Origin: an uncultured Mobiluncus sp. | GTDB lineage: Bacteria > Actinomycetota > Actinomycetes > Actinomycetales > Actinomycetaceae | Length of the DNA: 64,000 bases | Direction: 5' to 3' | NCBI RefSeq assembly: GCF_947254095.1 | Contig: NZ_CAMYBV010000009.1 | Coordinates: 1 to 64,000, forward strand | Shown here: positions 7,658 to 15,976 of the stretch, piece after piece | How positions within the stretch are numbered: the first letter of the stretch is position 1 | Layout: each line of letters starts with the position of its first letter | Made by a program: the position numbers and the translations under genes | The notes under the pieces: generated by a model | What the model was told of the DNA's origin: nothing | Databases searched by the model: none | The model's input: only the letters and a program-made list of their open reading frames with translations

Positions 7658-8932
7658 TTGCTCAAGTTATTTGTTGTCGCCCTCCGCTATGGGCTGCCGC
7701 TGTTCGTGCCGCTGGCAATCTTGCTGGCAACACGACCGCACACCCCGATGGAACGCCGAGTCGTAGCTCGGATTACCACCGTGGTGTTGGTGGTGGCAGC
7801 CCTAGCGGCGGCGACACTGGCATGGCTTCGGCTGAACACGAATCTGATAGATGTTCCGACCATGAACTTCTATCTGGTTCCAGTCATGCTGATTTGCTCG
7901 CTGGGCTTCCTGGGAATGTCTTGGTGGTTTGGTGCCGCCGACCTCTATGACATTAAACAGAGCGCTAAACATAGGGCGCTGCTGGTGGCCTCGCTGTTGA
8001 CTGCCGTCAGTATCATCATCAATTTCGGCTTTGAATACGCATTTTCGACCGATGAAATTGTGCTGATGGGGTCCTCCCCGTTAGAAACGGAATCGCTGGC
8101 ACGTTTTGCCGGATTTGCGTTCGGGACGTTGCTGGTGGTCGTCGCCGGCTGGGCCTACGTGCGCGCCACCAGGCTGGTTCCCGCGATGGTGCGTTTAGCA
8201 ATTACTACCGCAGTATTTTTGGTAGTCATCGGTCCGCGCTCTATCCTGCTGTATCAGCAGCTCGCCGCACGTGGTTTCCTGCCGCGGTCGCGAACCATTT
8301 TTGAACTCGTGTTGTGGATTCAAAATGCCAACACGGTCATGCTGTTGGCCCTGGTGGTGCTGACCGCTATTCCTGGAATCATCGCCATTTGGTTCGGCTC
8401 CAAACCCGTCAACGTTTCCGGCCCGGAAGCGCGTTTAGTGAAAGCGGATCGGATTACCCGCCGTCACTTTTTGGAGCTGGCTTTGGGTGGCACGGTTGTT
8501 TTCGTTACTGCCCTAACCGTTGGCAAGCGCGTGGCGGAGGCCGTTCCGGAGTTATCCCCGATAGAGCCTTCCACCGTGAAAGGCAATGTGGTTTCTGTGA
8601 GCCGGGAGCTGGTGTCTGATGGACACCTGCATCGATTCGCCTACGTGACCGAGGACGGGACGCAAGTCCGTTTCATCGTCATTCAAAAGAACGCGGTGGC
8701 TTACGGTTGCGGTTTGGATGCGTGTGAGATTTGTGGTGAATCCGGTTATTACGAGGACGGCGGGAAAGTCATTTGCCGGCGTTGCGGGGTCATGATGAAC
8801 ATTCAAACTATTGGTTTCCCCGGTGGCTGTAACCCCATTCCGATTAAGTATGAAGTGGGCCCGAAAGAATTGCGGTTTTTTGCTGACGAGCTGAGTGGGC
8901 ACGCCAAAATCTTTAAAACCAAAATAATCTAA
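7658..8932 (+). CDS. DUF2318 membrane protein (Cj1660-like)
   Basis: This 424-residue protein has about seven or eight membrane helices in its first 300 residues and a C-terminal DUF2318 domain (about 310-420). The domain carries the cysteine-rich pattern CGLDACEICG and CRRCG, with a further Cys in GGCNPIP, and could hold a metal or Fe-S centre. DUF2318 proteins accompany FTR1 and P19 in other bacteria (Cj1660 in Campylobacter). I infer an electron-transfer or metal-handling step at the outer face of the membrane. The start is TTG 7658, with AAGAAGA just upstream, 10 bases after the P19 stop. Confidence 0.85.
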   Translation: MLKLFVVALRYGLPLFVPLAILLATRPHTPMERRVVARITTVVLVVAALAAATLAWLRLNTNLIDVPTMNFYLVPVMLICSLGFLGMSWWFGAADLYDIKQSAKHRALLVASLLTAVSIIINFGFEYAFSTDEIVLMGSSPLETESLARFAGFAFGTLLVVVAGWAYVRATRLVPAMVRLAITTAVFLVVIGPRSILLYQQLAARGFLPRSRTIFELVLWIQNANTVMLLALVVLTAIPGIIAIWFGSKPVNVSGPEARLVKADRITRRHFLELALGGTVVFVTALTVGKRVAEAVPELSPIEPSTVKGNVVSVSRELVSDGHLHRFAYVTEDGTQVRFIVIQKNAVAYGCGLDACEICGESGYYEDGGKVICRRCGVMMNIQTIGFPGGCNPIPIKYEVGPKELRFFADELSGHAKIFKTKII

Positions 8933-8953
8933 GGCTCTAAGGTATAAGTTTCC

Positions 8954-10255
8954 ATGTTCTTTTTCAGGATGATTTTCAAGGCGTTGCGCCGGCAGGTCGG
9001 CAAACGCCTCATGATTGCGCTAACGATTTTCTTAGGGGCGGGGCTCACGACTTCCATGCTCGCGGTCATGCTGGACGTCGGGGATAAAATCAAGCAGGAA
9101 CTTGGCTCTTACGGTGCCAATATCCAAGTGCTACCGCAAGGGAAATCCGTAGTTTCCCAACTCTATGACTTCGAGGATACGGATAGCTCGGCGAATTCCC
9201 AGTCCGGAGCGTTGCAGGAATCCGAGCTGGCGAAACTGAAAACCATTTTTTGGGCCTACAACATCGAAAACTTCGCCCCGTTCCTGGAAACCAAGGCAGA
9301 TTCCTCAGGTCGGGACGTTGACGTAGTCGGGACATGGTTTCGCAAGAAGCTAGCCATCCCCACCGGGGAAAAAGTCGATACCGGCATGGCAGATATGCGC
9401 GACTGGTGGGAAATTCAAGGCAACTGGCCGAAAGCCCCCGACGAAGTCATGGTCGGAACGAAACTGGCCCAGCAAAACGGTTGGCACCTGGGGGATTCTC
9501 TGACCTTGAAACCCCCGCACGGGGAAAACGGTTCCGCGCCCAGCCAATCTTTGACCATCAGCGGCATCCTTACTTCCGGTTCCAATGAAGACCGGCAACT
9601 GTTTGCGGATTTGAGCGTAGCTCAGAGCCTCTCGGGTCGTCCGGGCCAGGTCGACCGGGTAGAGGTGCGTGCTATCACCACGCCGGAAAATGACTTGTCC
9701 CGCCGCGCTGCCCGCGATCCCAGCTCACTATCTCTGGAGGACTGGGAAACCTGGTACTGCACCGCTTACACGTCCTCAATCGCCTATCAGATTGAGGAAG
9801 TCATGAGCAACGCCGTGGCCACCCCCGTGCATCAAATCGCCGACAGTGAGGGCACGATTCTGGAAAAAACCCAGCTCATTATGACTTTGGTGGCGATTTT
9901 GGCCATGGCGGGTTCCGCTCTGGGTATTGCTAACCTGGTGACTGCCTCGGTGATGGAACGTTCCGCCGAAATCGGACTGATGAAAGCTTTGGGGGCGCGT
10001 AATCTGTTTGTGGTGCTGATGATTTTGACGGAAACCTTCATCGTGAGCCTGGTCGGGGCCGCGTTCGGATGTGTGGGCGGCATCGGTCTGGCCCAACTGG
10101 TCGGACACCTGGTATTTGGGGTCAGTATCAATATCCGCCCAGTGGTTTTCCCCTTGATGGCGGTCATCGTGGGGCTGACGGTTTTGCTGGGCTGTTTACC
10201 TTCAATCCGGGCGCTGGTGACTTTACAGCCGGCGCGGGTCCTGCACAGAAAGTAG
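8954..10255 (+). CDS. ABC transporter permease, FtsX/MacB type
   Basis: This 433-residue protein has an N-terminal helix (about 18-40), a large extracytoplasmic domain (about 45-300) and three C-terminal helices. It carries the family pattern MERSAEIGLMKALGARN near residue 335. It lies 21 bases after the DUF2318 gene and 6 bases before a second permease, so it corresponds to Cj1661 or Cj1662 of the Campylobacter P19 system. The two permeases probably form a heterodimer driven by the ATPase at 11433. The extracytoplasmic part of the two permeases shares the opening pattern 'SYGANIQVLPQG / SFGANLVVLPQG', showing common descent. Confidence 0.92.
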   Translation: MFFFRMIFKALRRQVGKRLMIALTIFLGAGLTTSMLAVMLDVGDKIKQELGSYGANIQVLPQGKSVVSQLYDFEDTDSSANSQSGALQESELAKLKTIFWAYNIENFAPFLETKADSSGRDVDVVGTWFRKKLAIPTGEKVDTGMADMRDWWEIQGNWPKAPDEVMVGTKLAQQNGWHLGDSLTLKPPHGENGSAPSQSLTISGILTSGSNEDRQLFADLSVAQSLSGRPGQVDRVEVRAITTPENDLSRRAARDPSSLSLEDWETWYCTAYTSSIAYQIEEVMSNAVATPVHQIADSEGTILEKTQLIMTLVAILAMAGSALGIANLVTASVMERSAEIGLMKALGARNLFVVLMILTETFIVSLVGAAFGCVGGIGLAQLVGHLVFGVSINIRPVVFPLMAVIVGLTVLLGCLPSIRALVTLQPARVLHRK

Positions 10256-10261
10256 GCGGGA

Positions 10262-11425
10262 ATGAACTCACACAAACGCATGTTCGTGCGCATCATTTGG
10301 AAAGCCTTTGCGCACCGTTTCTCCCGGGTTATGATTGCTTCCCTGGCAATCGCAATGGGTGCCTCCATCCTGTCCGGGTTGGGGCTGGTGGCGGTGACAG
10401 TTCCCGATTACATCGCTAAGGAACTGCGTTCGTTTGGGGCAAACCTGGTGGTGTTGCCGCAAGGTTCCAATGTAATTACTCGGGAAACGGTGTCTGCCAT
10501 CGACCGGCAGTGCGGCGAGAGTCTGATGGGGCGGGCCGGCTACAGTTACGGTAACCTGCTCTACGGTCAGCAGCCCGTCCCCCTCATGGTGACGAAATTT
10601 GCCGACGCCCGGTCAGTCCGACCCTACTGGTCAATCGACGGGAAAGTGCCGCAGGGCAGCGAACAGATCCTGTTAGGGGTGAACCTCGCAGAAAAATTCC
10701 GTCTGCACGTCGGCGACCTGATTGGCCTCAAGGTGGCGCAGCTGCGGGAAAACACCGGCGGGGACGACTCGGGGGATGCCAACCGGGCTGGCAAACAGTT
10801 GGAAATTTCCGGGCTGCTGCGCACCGGCGGCCCCGAGGACGACCTGGCGGTGTTGAGCCCGGACAGTTACACCGCTATGGGTGGGGTTGCCGACCACTAT
10901 AGTTTGGTGGAATATTCCCTGAAAGGTGATACTTCCCAATTGAGCGCCTTAGCGAAAACTATCGGAAAAAAGGTCAACGGGGTTGACGCTGAAGTGGTGC
11001 GTCGGACTACCCAAAATGAGACGCGCATCGCTCACACGCTGAGCAACCTAATCTGGGTAGTTAGTATTATTATTTCCGCCCTAATGCTGATTGCGGTATC
11101 CGCAACACTCAGTTCGATTGTTTCGGAACGTGCTCGTGAGATTGGATTGAAAAAGGCCTTAGGGGCTTTGAGTAAGGACGTATTCACGGAGCTGATTGGA
11201 GAGTCGATGCTGTTAGGGCTGTTCGGAGGCTTATTAGGGGTGCTGCTGGGAATTGGGCTGGCTGATTACATATTGCAAAAAGTTTTCCTGGCACGAGTAG
11301 AAATCAACTGGATAATTATAGTCCTCACAATTGTGTTTTCGGTAGCGGTAGCGGTTATCGGTTCTCTGTGGCCGGCTAAACGTATTGCCCGGATTAATCC
11401 TATAAACGTTCTTGGTGGAGAGTGA
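10262..11425 (+). CDS. ABC transporter permease, FtsX/MacB type
   Basis: This 387-residue paralogue of the preceding gene has one N-terminal helix (about 25-45), an extracytoplasmic domain (about 50-255) and three C-terminal helices, with the family pattern SERAREIGLKKALGALSKD. It starts 6 bases after its partner. The second permease lacks some of the extracytoplasmic insertions of the first, so the pair is asymmetric. The ATPase gene begins 7 bases beyond its stop, after an overlapping possible ribosome binding site. Confidence 0.92.
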   Translation: MNSHKRMFVRIIWKAFAHRFSRVMIASLAIAMGASILSGLGLVAVTVPDYIAKELRSFGANLVVLPQGSNVITRETVSAIDRQCGESLMGRAGYSYGNLLYGQQPVPLMVTKFADARSVRPYWSIDGKVPQGSEQILLGVNLAEKFRLHVGDLIGLKVAQLRENTGGDDSGDANRAGKQLEISGLLRTGGPEDDLAVLSPDSYTAMGGVADHYSLVEYSLKGDTSQLSALAKTIGKKVNGVDAEVVRRTTQNETRIAHTLSNLIWVVSIIISALMLIAVSATLSSIVSERAREIGLKKALGALSKDVFTELIGESMLLGLFGGLLGVLLGIGLADYILQKVFLARVEINWIIIVLTIVFSVAVAVIGSLWPAKRIARINPINVLGGE

Positions 11426-11432
11426 GAATGCT

Positions 11433-12173
11433 ATGGCAGATAATAATGATGAACAATTGATTTATCGAGTCGAGAATGTGTCTAGAAAATACGGCGAGTT
11501 GGCGGCGCTGGATAATGTCAGCCTAGACGTGACTCGCGGCGAGTGGCTCTCGGTAGTGGGTCCGTCCGGTTCGGGCAAGTCGACCTTGATGAACATTTTG
11601 GGCTGCCTGGATTCTCCCACCGAAGGACTGGTTTACCTGGAGGGGGAGCGTCTGGACAAGATGGGTGAGTTGGAATTGGCCGCGGTGCGCCGCCGCAAGA
11701 TTGGCCTCATCTTTCAACAGTTCCACCTGGTTAAGCACCTTTCCGCGGTGGAAAACGTGATGATGGCCCAGTACTACCATTCCCTCCCTGATGAAGCCGA
11801 GGCGATGGAGGCACTAGACCGGGTGGGCATGTCTGCTCGCGCCACCCACCTCCCTCATGAACTATCCGGAGGAGAGCAGCAGCGCGTGTGCGTGGCTCGT
11901 GCCCTCATCAACCACCCTTCTGTCATTCTGGCGGACGAACCGACCGGAAACCTCGACGAGGCAAACGAAAACATCGTTATCGACTTCTTTTCGCAGCTGC
12001 ATCGGGAGGGCACCACCCTGCTGGTCGTCACCCACGATGCCAACGTCGCTCGGCAAGGTCAGCGTCAAATCATTTTGGAACACGGAAAAATCGTCAGCGA
12101 AGTAAAAAATCAGCCGCAAAATTCCACGACAGGAGCGCCGGAAACGTCGGAAACAGGAGGGAAAGATGCGTAA
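11433..12173 (+). CDS. ABC transporter ATP-binding protein, MacB/LolD type
   Basis: This protein of about 246 residues has Walker A GPSGSGKS near residue 43, signature LSGGEQQRV, Walker B ILADEPTGNLDE and switch histidine in VVTHD. I chose ATG 11433; GGTGGAGAGTGAGA upstream provides a purine-rich site, and earlier in-frame TTG/GTG codons would overlap the permease. It energises the permease pair at 8954-11425. Its C-terminal tail (Asn/Thr/Gly-rich) overlaps the start of the FMN-binding lipoprotein gene by 8 bases, which suggests coupled translation. Confidence 0.93.
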   Translation: MADNNDEQLIYRVENVSRKYGELAALDNVSLDVTRGEWLSVVGPSGSGKSTLMNILGCLDSPTEGLVYLEGERLDKMGELELAAVRRRKIGLIFQQFHLVKHLSAVENVMMAQYYHSLPDEAEAMEALDRVGMSARATHLPHELSGGEQQRVCVARALINHPSVILADEPTGNLDEANENIVIDFFSQLHREGTTLLVVTHDANVARQGQRQIILEHGKIVSEVKNQPQNSTTGAPETSETGGKDA

Positions 12174-12594
12174 AACGACCGCGGGGGCATTGCTCGCTAT
12201 CGGCATGGTCGCCCTCAGCGGCTGCGCGACTTACCCGGCGGCCTCAACGTTGCCCGATGGGCAATATGCGGGCAGCTCGCAGCCCGAAGAGGACGGTACG
12301 GTCGGCAAAGTTCGCTTCACAATTAAGAACGGTCAGGTGGTTGACGCTGAATTTCGTCTCTATGACAAAGACGGGACTGTACACGACGAAAATTACGGGA
12401 AAACCTCCAGCGGCGGGATAGACACGGAGTTCTACCAGCGCGCCCAAGACGCTATCAGCGCCGAACAGCGTTATGTGCAGCAGTTCCAGAGGACCGGGGA
12501 TCAAAATCAGGTCGATAGGGTGGCCGGGGCGTCCTTGTCACATCGGTTGTTTCTCGACGCGGTGCAGGCGGCTATGGACACCGCGCAAAAGTAG
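12166..12594 (+). CDS. FMN-binding-domain lipoprotein (ApbE substrate)
   Basis: This 142-residue lipoprotein has a lipobox LSGC (Cys20) and an FMN_bind domain (about 30-140). FMN_bind domains receive a covalently attached FMN from ApbE at a Ser or Thr in a D..(S/A)GA(T/S) motif. Here the motif reads DRVAGAS, near residues 120-126, with the Ser as the expected attachment site. The next gene encodes ApbE, which supports that reaction. The protein would hold FMN outside the cytoplasmic membrane and could pass electrons to the DUF2318 protein or to ferric iron. The electron acceptor is inference. Confidence 0.88.
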   Translation: MRKTTAGALLAIGMVALSGCATYPAASTLPDGQYAGSSQPEEDGTVGKVRFTIKNGQVVDAEFRLYDKDGTVHDENYGKTSSGGIDTEFYQRAQDAISAEQRYVQQFQRTGDQNQVDRVAGASLSHRLFLDAVQAAMDTAQK

Positions 12595-12635
12595 GCGTTG
12601 TGCACCTCGCGCAGACTTTGCACGGAGAAACCACG

Positions 12636-13496
12636 ATGACCTTTGCCGCGATGGGGACGCTGGTGACGGTCTCGTGGCGCAGTGCTCCCCAGGTCGCGGA
12701 AGTCCTCCGGGTGAGCCTGCCGCAAAGGGTGGAGCAGTTGGAGGACGACTTGTCGCGGTTTCGGGCGGATTCACCCGTGAGCCGCTTGAACACCGAGTGG
12801 ATCAATGTCGGACCGCATTGTGCTGCGGTGTTTCGGGCTGCTCAGGATTGGTCGCAGCGTACCGGGGGGTTCTTTAAACTATTCCCGTGCTTGGTCTTGG
12901 GAGCCGAAACGCTCCAACTGCGGGGCGAACAGGCTCGTCTCACCGACGGAGCGGGGGCTGGGGGCCTGGATTTGGGAGGTATCGCGAAAGGTTACGCGGC
13001 CGCGCACCTGGCTTCCCTCATTGCACAATCGGGCGGCAGCGACGTCTTGGTTTCGTTCGGAGGTTCGTCGATTGTGGCACCGGATCGCCGGGCCATCATC
13101 AGAGTGCAATCTCCCTGGACAGGCCGGGAATTCCTAGGAAACCTGCAAATAGAAAATGAGTCCCTCTCCTTTTCCGCACTACCGCAAACGGATATTGTCC
13201 CCAGTCTGGTGCGCAGCCACATTCGCGGTCTGGACGGGCAGCTCGCGTTTACCGATATTTGCGCGGCACTTGTGGTGGGACCTGACGCGATGGGTTGCGA
13301 GGCTCTCTCTACCGCGCTGATTGCGGGGGGCACGCCCCTGCTGCACGATTTGACTCAGAAGGGCGTTCTGGGTGGGGCGAATCGCGCCCTCGCCATGACT
13401 TCCAACGGGAGGGTATTTGCCGACCCCGAGCTACAGTTGAGCATCACCTTTGATTTGCCCGAACCGCTGCCACTGAGCCCCGTGTTGGCGGACTGA
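12636..13496 (+). CDS. apbE: FAD:protein FMN transferase ApbE
   Basis: ApbE splits FAD and attaches FMN to a Ser/Thr of target proteins using Mg2+. The product is 286 residues from ATG 12636, which has GGAGAAA 6 bases upstream; a GTG at 12600 is weaker. Family motifs are visible: AAMGT at the N terminus, DLGGIAKGYAA in the middle, FGGSS, and a C-terminal 'D.CAALVVGPDAMGCEALSTAL' type segment. No signal peptide or lipobox is present, although most ApbE proteins act outside the membrane. It is the last gene of the iron locus, directly after its probable substrate. Confidence 0.92.
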   Translation: MTFAAMGTLVTVSWRSAPQVAEVLRVSLPQRVEQLEDDLSRFRADSPVSRLNTEWINVGPHCAAVFRAAQDWSQRTGGFFKLFPCLVLGAETLQLRGEQARLTDGAGAGGLDLGGIAKGYAAAHLASLIAQSGGSDVLVSFGGSSIVAPDRRAIIRVQSPWTGREFLGNLQIENESLSFSALPQTDIVPSLVRSHIRGLDGQLAFTDICAALVVGPDAMGCEALSTALIAGGTPLLHDLTQKGVLGGANRALAMTSNGRVFADPELQLSITFDLPEPLPLSPVLAD

Positions 13497-13505
13497 CGCC
13501 GCAAC

Positions 13506-13540
13506 GGGCTGGTGCAGCCCGCCGGCTTTTGCCCAGCCGG
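13506..13540 (+). terminator. Two small GC hairpins after apbE
   Basis: GGGCT-GGTGC-AGCCC (13506-13520) is followed by CCGGCT-TTTTGCC-AGCCGG (13522-13540). Neither has a T run, so intrinsic termination is uncertain, but the position just after the last gene of the iron locus fits a transcript end. Confidence 0.35.
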
Positions 13541-13630
13541 TAGCCAAACCAAAGCTCGGCACAGAGCCTACAATTTACCTAAACGCTCCCGAGGGGTGAG
13601 CGCGAACCCCAGGAGGCGGACTGAACGTAA

Positions 13631-14266
13631 ATGTGTAACTGTGCAGGAAACCTCGCGGCCGTGCCCGACGCGGTGGTGATTTTGGCAGGAGGGACCGCGA
13701 AACGTTTGGGCGGGGTGTCCAAACCGGATTATCGGGTGGGAGGCATCAGGCTCATTGACTGGGTTTTTGCCGAAATCGAGCGCACCAGGTTCTCCGGTCG
13801 GCTGGTCGTGGTCGCGCCCGAACGCCTGTCCGTTCCCTCCGGGGTAGTACTGACGTTGGAAAATCCCCCTCTGGGCGGGCCGCTGGCGGGCCTCAATGCC
13901 GGGGTGTCTCAGTTGGGGGACCTGCCAGATTCCGCGGTGGTGGCGGTCATGCCTTGTGACGCTCCGCTGACCCCAAGATTGTGGGGGAACCTGTGTACAC
14001 AGTTCGAGGACTGCGTTGGGGCGGCGCCGCTGGCGGACGATGGTGATACGCGACTCCAGTACCTGCATGGTTGCTACCGGCTGGGCGCCTTGCGGGGACT
14101 GGATCAGGTGCGTAACCGGTCAATCCGCAGCGGTTTTTCCCGCTTGGAGGTGGCCGCGGTGGCGGACCCGCAACATTATTGCATGGACGTCGACACGCCC
14201 GAAGACGCGCGAAAACTGGCGGCGCGCCTAGAAATTCCCCCCGCCGTTGAGCGGGGCGCCCGCTAG
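13631..14266 (+). CDS. mobA: Molybdenum cofactor guanylyltransferase-like NTP transferase
   Basis: MobA-type proteins attach GMP (or another nucleotide) to molybdopterin. The 211-residue product has the nucleotide-binding signature LAGGTAKRLGGVSKP near residues 18-32 and the acidic MPCDAPL motif near residue 110. It is part of a set with modABC, moa and moe genes about 16 kb away, and the DUF6457 domain often fused to actinobacterial MobA is encoded separately at 33633. AGGAGG lies 13 bases before the ATG, which is long; no closer in-frame start is better. The gene overlaps the convergent ATPase gene by 39 bases at its 3' end. A related nucleotidyltransferase role cannot be excluded. Confidence 0.82.
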   Translation: MCNCAGNLAAVPDAVVILAGGTAKRLGGVSKPDYRVGGIRLIDWVFAEIERTRFSGRLVVVAPERLSVPSGVVLTLENPPLGGPLAGLNAGVSQLGDLPDSAVVAVMPCDAPLTPRLWGNLCTQFEDCVGAAPLADDGDTRLQYLHGCYRLGALRGLDQVRNRSIRSGFSRLEVAAVADPQHYCMDVDTPEDARKLAARLEIPPAVERGAR

Positions 14267-15466
14267 GAAGTCAGCGGCGTTGAGATGTTGCACAGCTCCG
14301 GTGTTGAGCGGGAGACGGTCCATGGTCAAGAGTGTGCAGCTGGAGCCGGGGGGCAAGGCTTCGAACGGTCGCAGTTCCCGAGCCAAAGTTGCGGAATCCA
14401 AGACGGTCAAAGCAACTTGAATGTAGCGGTTTTCACCTTCGTGTGTGGCGAAGAAATCGATTTCCCCTTTCGGGGTGTCCGCGCTGGAGACTTGGTAACC
14501 GCGTCGGAGCAATTCTAGGAACACCATGTTTTCCAAGTCATGACCGGTGTTTGACTGTTTGTGCCCCAACAGAACATCGCGTAACCCCGGATCTATGAAA
14601 TAGTATTTTCCGCCGGTGCGGAGCCATTGTCCTCCGCGCGTTTGGTAGCGGCGGCACGGGTAAAACATATGAGCATCGACCATCAGACCTAAAAAGCGGT
14701 CCACGCTTTGCGGTGAAACTTTGATACCTTGCGATTCCAGGCGGGTCGCAATCCGCCCTGGTGATATCGGCGAGCCGGCGTTGTCAAACACGAAACGCGC
14801 CACTTTCATGAAAGTATCGGTATCACGCAGCTGTCCCCGAGTTACGATGTCGCGCGCGAAAATAGAGTCGAACACGCTGTTCATGGCTTGGTTGCGGACT
14901 TTGGAGTTAGTCATCAGGGCGGGTGCCGGCAGGGTAGCGCGCATCCACCGTGCATAGGCCTGCTCAGGCGGGGTGGAGTCTGGAATTTGGGCGAAATTAC
15001 GGTATTCCCCTAAAGAGAGCGGCAAGACGTCCACGGCGATATAGCGACCTGCCAAATAGGTGAGGCCCTCTCCTGCAAACAGAGAAGCGTTCGAGCCTGT
15101 CACCGTAATTCTGAGATTGTACTTTTCCCTCAGAGAGTTCAACACTCGCGCCCAATCATCGAGTTCTTGGGCTTCGTCAATATGCAAAAAGCGGATACCC
15201 TGCTCCTCGATCGCGCGCTGCACGGAGCTGTGGAACGTCCTCGCGTCGCGCAACCGGTCTTGTGAAAGATCTTCAAAATTCACGCTCATTATCTGAGCCG
15301 GCTTGATTCCTTGCTTGACCAGATAATCTTCGTAAAGCGCCAGCAGAGAGGACTTTCCGCTACGGCGCACTCCCGTCAGGATACGCACTAAATTCTGAGC
15401 GGAATCCTCCGCGTCTATGGCCCGCAACTGATGCAGGTAGGAATCCCGAGGAATCAGTTTATTCAT
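14228..15466 (-). CDS. AAA ATPase with DUF4143 domain
   Basis: This 412-residue protein has an AAA_14-type ATPase domain at the N terminus (Walker A GVRRSGKSS near residues 32-40, Walker B FLHIDEAQ near 95, and VTGSNASL as sensor 1) and a C-terminal DUF4143 domain, about residues 200-390. That part contains a restriction-endonuclease-like segment (E.MVF.EL.RRGY and GEIDF...RYIQVALT). Members of this large family are sporadic accessory genes of unknown role, often single genes near mobile DNA. The ATG at 15466 has no ribosome binding site and abuts a palindrome (see 15467-15530). It sits between mobA and a narI relic, which suggests insertion into an old nitrate-respiration region. Confidence 0.85.
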   Translation of the reverse strand: MNKLIPRDSYLHQLRAIDAEDSAQNLVRILTGVRRSGKSSLLALYEDYLVKQGIKPAQIMSVNFEDLSQDRLRDARTFHSSVQRAIEEQGIRFLHIDEAQELDDWARVLNSLREKYNLRITVTGSNASLFAGEGLTYLAGRYIAVDVLPLSLGEYRNFAQIPDSTPPEQAYARWMRATLPAPALMTNSKVRNQAMNSVFDSIFARDIVTRGQLRDTDTFMKVARFVFDNAGSPISPGRIATRLESQGIKVSPQSVDRFLGLMVDAHMFYPCRRYQTRGGQWLRTGGKYYFIDPGLRDVLLGHKQSNTGHDLENMVFLELLRRGYQVSSADTPKGEIDFFATHEGENRYIQVALTVLDSATLARELRPFEALPPGSSCTLLTMDRLPLNTGAVQHLNAADFLAGAPLNGGGNF

Positions 15467-15530
15467 ATTTATGAAGTATAGTTCATTTTTTGCCCAATTT
15501 CTATGGATTTATGAACTATAGTTCATTTTT
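15467..15530 (-). promoter_or_regulatory. Pair of palindromic operator-like repeats at the ATPase start
   Basis: Two 24-base copies, 15467-15490 and 15507-15530, differ at one base and are spaced exactly 40 bases apart. The distal copy contains the perfect palindrome TGAACTATAGTTCA; the proximal one has TGAAGTATAGTTCA. On the minus strand the proximal copy holds a -10-like TATACT (15480-15475), which would place the transcript start at or next to the ATG at 15466. The message may therefore be leaderless, and the palindromes may bind a dimeric regulator, perhaps the ATPase itself. Confidence 0.7.
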
Positions 15531-15563
15531 CTGACGGTGACCTCCACCACGGCTCGCTCCCAG

Positions 15564-15883
15564 GCGGGGCGAATGGCTACGATTACCGGGAAACCATCAG
15601 CCCTTGGTTGCGGTCAATCCTGACTTTCCAACCCCAGCCGGAGCTGCTTGCGGGGGTACCTGGCTCTTTCAAAATGCACATTATCGCCGGACTTCTGCTG
15701 TTTGCGATTTGGCCGTTCACCAGGCTGGTTCACGTAGTTTCCGCTCCGGTTATGTACCCAACGCGTCCCTACGTGGTCTATCGTTCCCGCACGGAAGGGA
15801 TACGTGGAGCAAAGACTCCGCGCGGCTGGAAGCCCGTGACGACTCGCCCGCAACCGCGAGATTCACACTCTTACGGAGCTTAA
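15564..15883 (+). pseudogene. narI: narI relic: 3' part of respiratory nitrate reductase gamma subunit
   Basis: The frame ending at the TAA of 15881-15883 reads NGYDYRETISPWLRSILTFQ, then a membrane helix containing LLLFAIWPFTRLVHVVSAP, then PTRPYVVYRSR and a short basic tail ending near KTPRGWKPV. These are hallmark segments of the NarI C-terminal half, including the haem-proximal helix and the YxTRPYxVYRSR motif. The N-terminal helices and all of narGHJ are absent. Upstream, the frame runs into the operator region of the ATPase gene. It is a clear remnant of a lost nitrate reductase operon. A natural stop and good codon use suggest recent loss. Confidence 0.85.
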
Positions 15884-15976
15884 CCTTTGGCTGTCCAGGC
15901 GCATTGCGGTTGAGGTCAGCCGGGAGGGTCAATAGCGCCGCCGCGTCGTGATTTCATCAGCGGGGTCGGGCCTCAA

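Noticed and set aside
14228..14266. Possible frameshift because mobA and the ATPase gene overlap
   Set aside because: The genes converge and overlap by only 39 bases at their tails, and both proteins are complete. This is a normal tail overlap.
15920..15935. 15-base identity (CGGGAGGGTCAATAG) with the end of the first FtsX permease gene (4437-4451)
   Set aside because: The similarity does not extend in protein or DNA beyond this stretch, so chance is possible even though it lies in the fragment region. I did not annotate it as a relic.
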